In this document: piece by piece, positions 62,595-64,000 of the stretch
Layout of the letters: each line of letters begins with the position of its first letter
Position numbering within the stretch: the stretch's first letter is position 1
DNA from: Lucinisca nassula
Taxonomy: Eukaryota; Mollusca; Bivalvia; Lucinida; Lucinidae
Direction of reading: 5' to 3'
Assembly (NCBI GenBank): GCA_963580285.1
Contig: OY757023.1
Coordinates: forward strand, 128,868,027-128,932,026
DNA: 64,000 nucleotides
Notes under the pieces: generated by a model
Database searches by the model: none
What the model was told of the DNA's origin: nothing
What the model saw: the letters and a program-made list of their open reading frames with translations, nothing else
Program-made: the position numbers and the translations under genes

Positions 62595-62730
62595 TCTTAG
62601 CAAACAGTGAAGACCTTGATCAGAAGTCGCGTTCTGTGGCGTTCAGACGTCGCGTTTTGTGGTGCCTGATCTGGGCCTACACTGTTTGCCAATATTCCAT
62701 TTAGGGACGCTTTAGCATATATAGGTTAAA
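62595..62730. repeat. Family G core with duplicated loop
   Basis: 'agcaaacagtgaagaccttg' / 'tctgggcctacactgtttgcc' (in parts). 'agtcgcgttctgtggcgttc' and 'cgtcgcgttttgtggtg' are a direct duplication inside the loop. 62730-63170 holds nothing recognised. Confidence 0.45.
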
Positions 62731-63171
62731 ATCGTCTAAAAGAGCAATACCATTTAGTACTATAAAGTAGCTAGACTGAAAAATCCCAGCCTGAAATCAA
62801 ACCACTGAGAGTGCTGATGGTGCGATTGTCTGTGCGTCTGGTCGGTAGTTTAAATCAAGCTTATAAAGAATATAGTCTTGCATAAACTCCTATAAGCATA
62901 GCGTGTGCAAGCAACAAAGTATAAAATTAACGTGCTGCTTGAATATGAGTTTTGAACGTTGGATATAAAAAAATGGACTTTGCTTTGTTTACCTTATGTT
63001 AGAGCGATGTAACGTCGTCGCCATGAACGTTGCATTTTTAAGTTTTATGTTGACGTCATTGCGGAACAGACGCTATGCCATGTTAGTTTTACGGTCGTAT
63101 CTGAATAGGTGATATGAAGTTGTCGGGCGTTTCCGTCACAATTTGTCTCAGGAAATGCAAGAATGTAGAAA

Positions 63172-63277
63172 AAAAAATCATGATCAATCTCCACGAAAGA
63201 ATGTTGCCGATAGGATCGAACCCGCATCCTTCTGATCATCAGTCAGACGCGCATCCGACTCCGCTACGGAGGCCGGC
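63172..63277 (-). mobile_element. tRNA-derived SINE (type S3), 3'-truncated
   Basis: Minus strand: 'gcctccgtagcggagtcgg', 'gggttcgatcctatcgg', 'caacattctttcgtggag', 'attgatcatgat'. It matches 36817-37131. Just right of it, 63312-63345 ('gcctccgtggcctagtgtag') is a short tRNA-like head fragment on the plus strand. Confidence 0.7.
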
Positions 63278-63355
63278 TGTATGGTTATGATATCTTTATG
63301 TTCACACAGCCTCCGTGGCCTAGTGTAGGGCGCAGACTCTTAATCATTACATTAC

Positions 63356-63420
63356 AACAAGAGGGCCCACAGGGCCCTGGTTCGCTCACCTGTTTGTCAC
63401 TGTCTCGAGTACTTTCTATT
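63356..63420 (-). mobile_element. Helitron-like 3' end, minus strand
   Basis: AACAAG, hairpin 'agggcccacagggccct', then 'ggttcgctcacctg' match the 3' ends at 7271 and 14758 in reverse. No array is seen beyond it. Confidence 0.55.
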
Positions 63421-63569
63421 TTTAGCTCTGGTGGCCATCTTGTTCATCAGCAGAGTGATTTTAGCTTATTTGGTAGGGAGTAACCTAGGCAACATTCCTG
63501 TGAAGTTTGAATCAAATTGGCCTTAGGGTTTAGGAGGAGTTCACGTATGAATCAAATTTACAAGTGTAA

Positions 63570-63613
63570 GTTAATTGTATCAATTCCTGATCTTTGTTTT
63601 ACTTCTACTTTGC
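63570..63613 (-). repeat. Dispersed repeat I end fragment
   Basis: 'gtaagttaattgtatcaatt' + 'cctgatctttgttttacttc' is the complement of the repeat I start. It lies immediately before the RT region. Confidence 0.55.
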
Positions 63614-63678
63614 ATATCAGGGCTGTTTTGTTTGTGCCGTGTGGCGGCTGTAAAAGGTCTCCCCGTACATGCATTTAA

Positions 63679-64000
63679 TGCTCTTATTTTCCGATCCTCA
63701 GGGATTGCTTATACAATTGCTTTTCACTGTTCCATCAATTGACATCCTTTAGATACCTGTTGAAGGTCATTATTAAACCGATGTTCGTTCCTCGTTGTAT
63801 AACAACTGCTTGTTTGAGTCAGAAAGTGTGTGATGCCCTCACCTTTCTACTTGACAATATTTATATTAGATTCGGTACTAAGTTATTTAGACAAATTGTG
63901 GGTATTCCGATGGGTACTAATTGCGCACCTCTTGTGGCTGATCTGTTCTTGTATTGTTATGAAAGAGACTTCATTTTGTCGCTTTCCATTGATAACCAAT
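63679..64000 (+). CDS. Penelope-like reverse transcriptase, partial, runs off the window
   Basis: An open frame from after a TAA at 63676 to the window edge (about 107 codons). The clear part reads KVIIKPMFVPRCITTACLSQ, then VCDALTFLLDNIYIRFG, then FRQIVGIPMGTNCAPLVAD and LFLYCYERDFILSLS. GIPMGTNCAPL-ADLFLY.YE is the signature of RT motif 4 in Penelope-like elements. RT copies element RNA into DNA. The catalytic YxDD and any GIY-YIG endonuclease would lie to the right, outside the window. No start codon is evident, and the upstream stop suggests a truncated or decayed 5' part. Confidence 0.85.

Overview
The window looks like intergenic or intronic DNA from a bivalve mollusc. It is AT-rich and contains no prokaryotic-style gene density. 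It holds spliced eukaryotic coding sequence, tRNA-derived SINEs ending in a molluscan-style 'acgttaaac' tail, and arrays of 115-190 bp units inside hairpin-ended elements. Those arrays resemble the bivalve 'pearl'/BIV160-type and Helentron-associated elements as I recall them; no database was searched. The only host gene I can support is one exon (3870-4092) of an anoctamin/TMEM16 protein close to its C-terminus. Three short in-frame candidates for the last exon lie downstream at 5.29, 18.95 and 32.63 kb. If one of the distal candidates is right, much of the left half is a repeat-filled intron.

Almost everything else is mobile DNA, often nested. From 1 to 5.6 kb there are SINEs, a 1.34 kb TIR element, Tigger-like MITEs and the anoctamin exon. 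From 5.6 to 15.5 kb lies a Russian-doll stack of Helitron-like elements with hairpin ends, each carrying its own tandem array (units of about 160, 128, 190, 115 and 145 bp). From 15.5 to 24.3 kb there are many MITEs, among them piggyBac-type TTAA elements. From 25.1 to 28.5 kb there is a 162/324-bp array. A decayed LINE lies on the minus strand at 28.9-30.2 kb. From 32.4 to 45 kb MITEs and SINEs are densely nested, and a further hairpin-ended array lies at 42.1-43.65 kb. From 45.7 to 55.9 kb more Helitron-like arrays surround a 4.76 kb LTR element that has near-identical LTRs, a PBS, a PPT and a 4-bp TSD but no recognisable coding sequence. At 57.8-59.1 kb there is a structurally intact mariner with an uninterrupted 349-residue DD34D transposase. 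At 60.47 and 60.94 kb there are two related hammerhead-ribozyme-like motifs, and at 63.7-64.0 kb a Penelope-like reverse transcriptase runs off the edge.

Three patterns deserve attention. First, the arrays of several unrelated-looking Helitron-like elements each repeat a different nuclear-receptor-type arrangement of AGGTCA (IR3, DR2, everted and direct repeats, monomeric TCAAGGTCA). Second, MITE families with completely different ends share the same long palindromic cores. Third, hammerhead-like folds occur near a Penelope-like RT. Most short reading frames in the window are accidental or run through repeats and are not annotated as genes.
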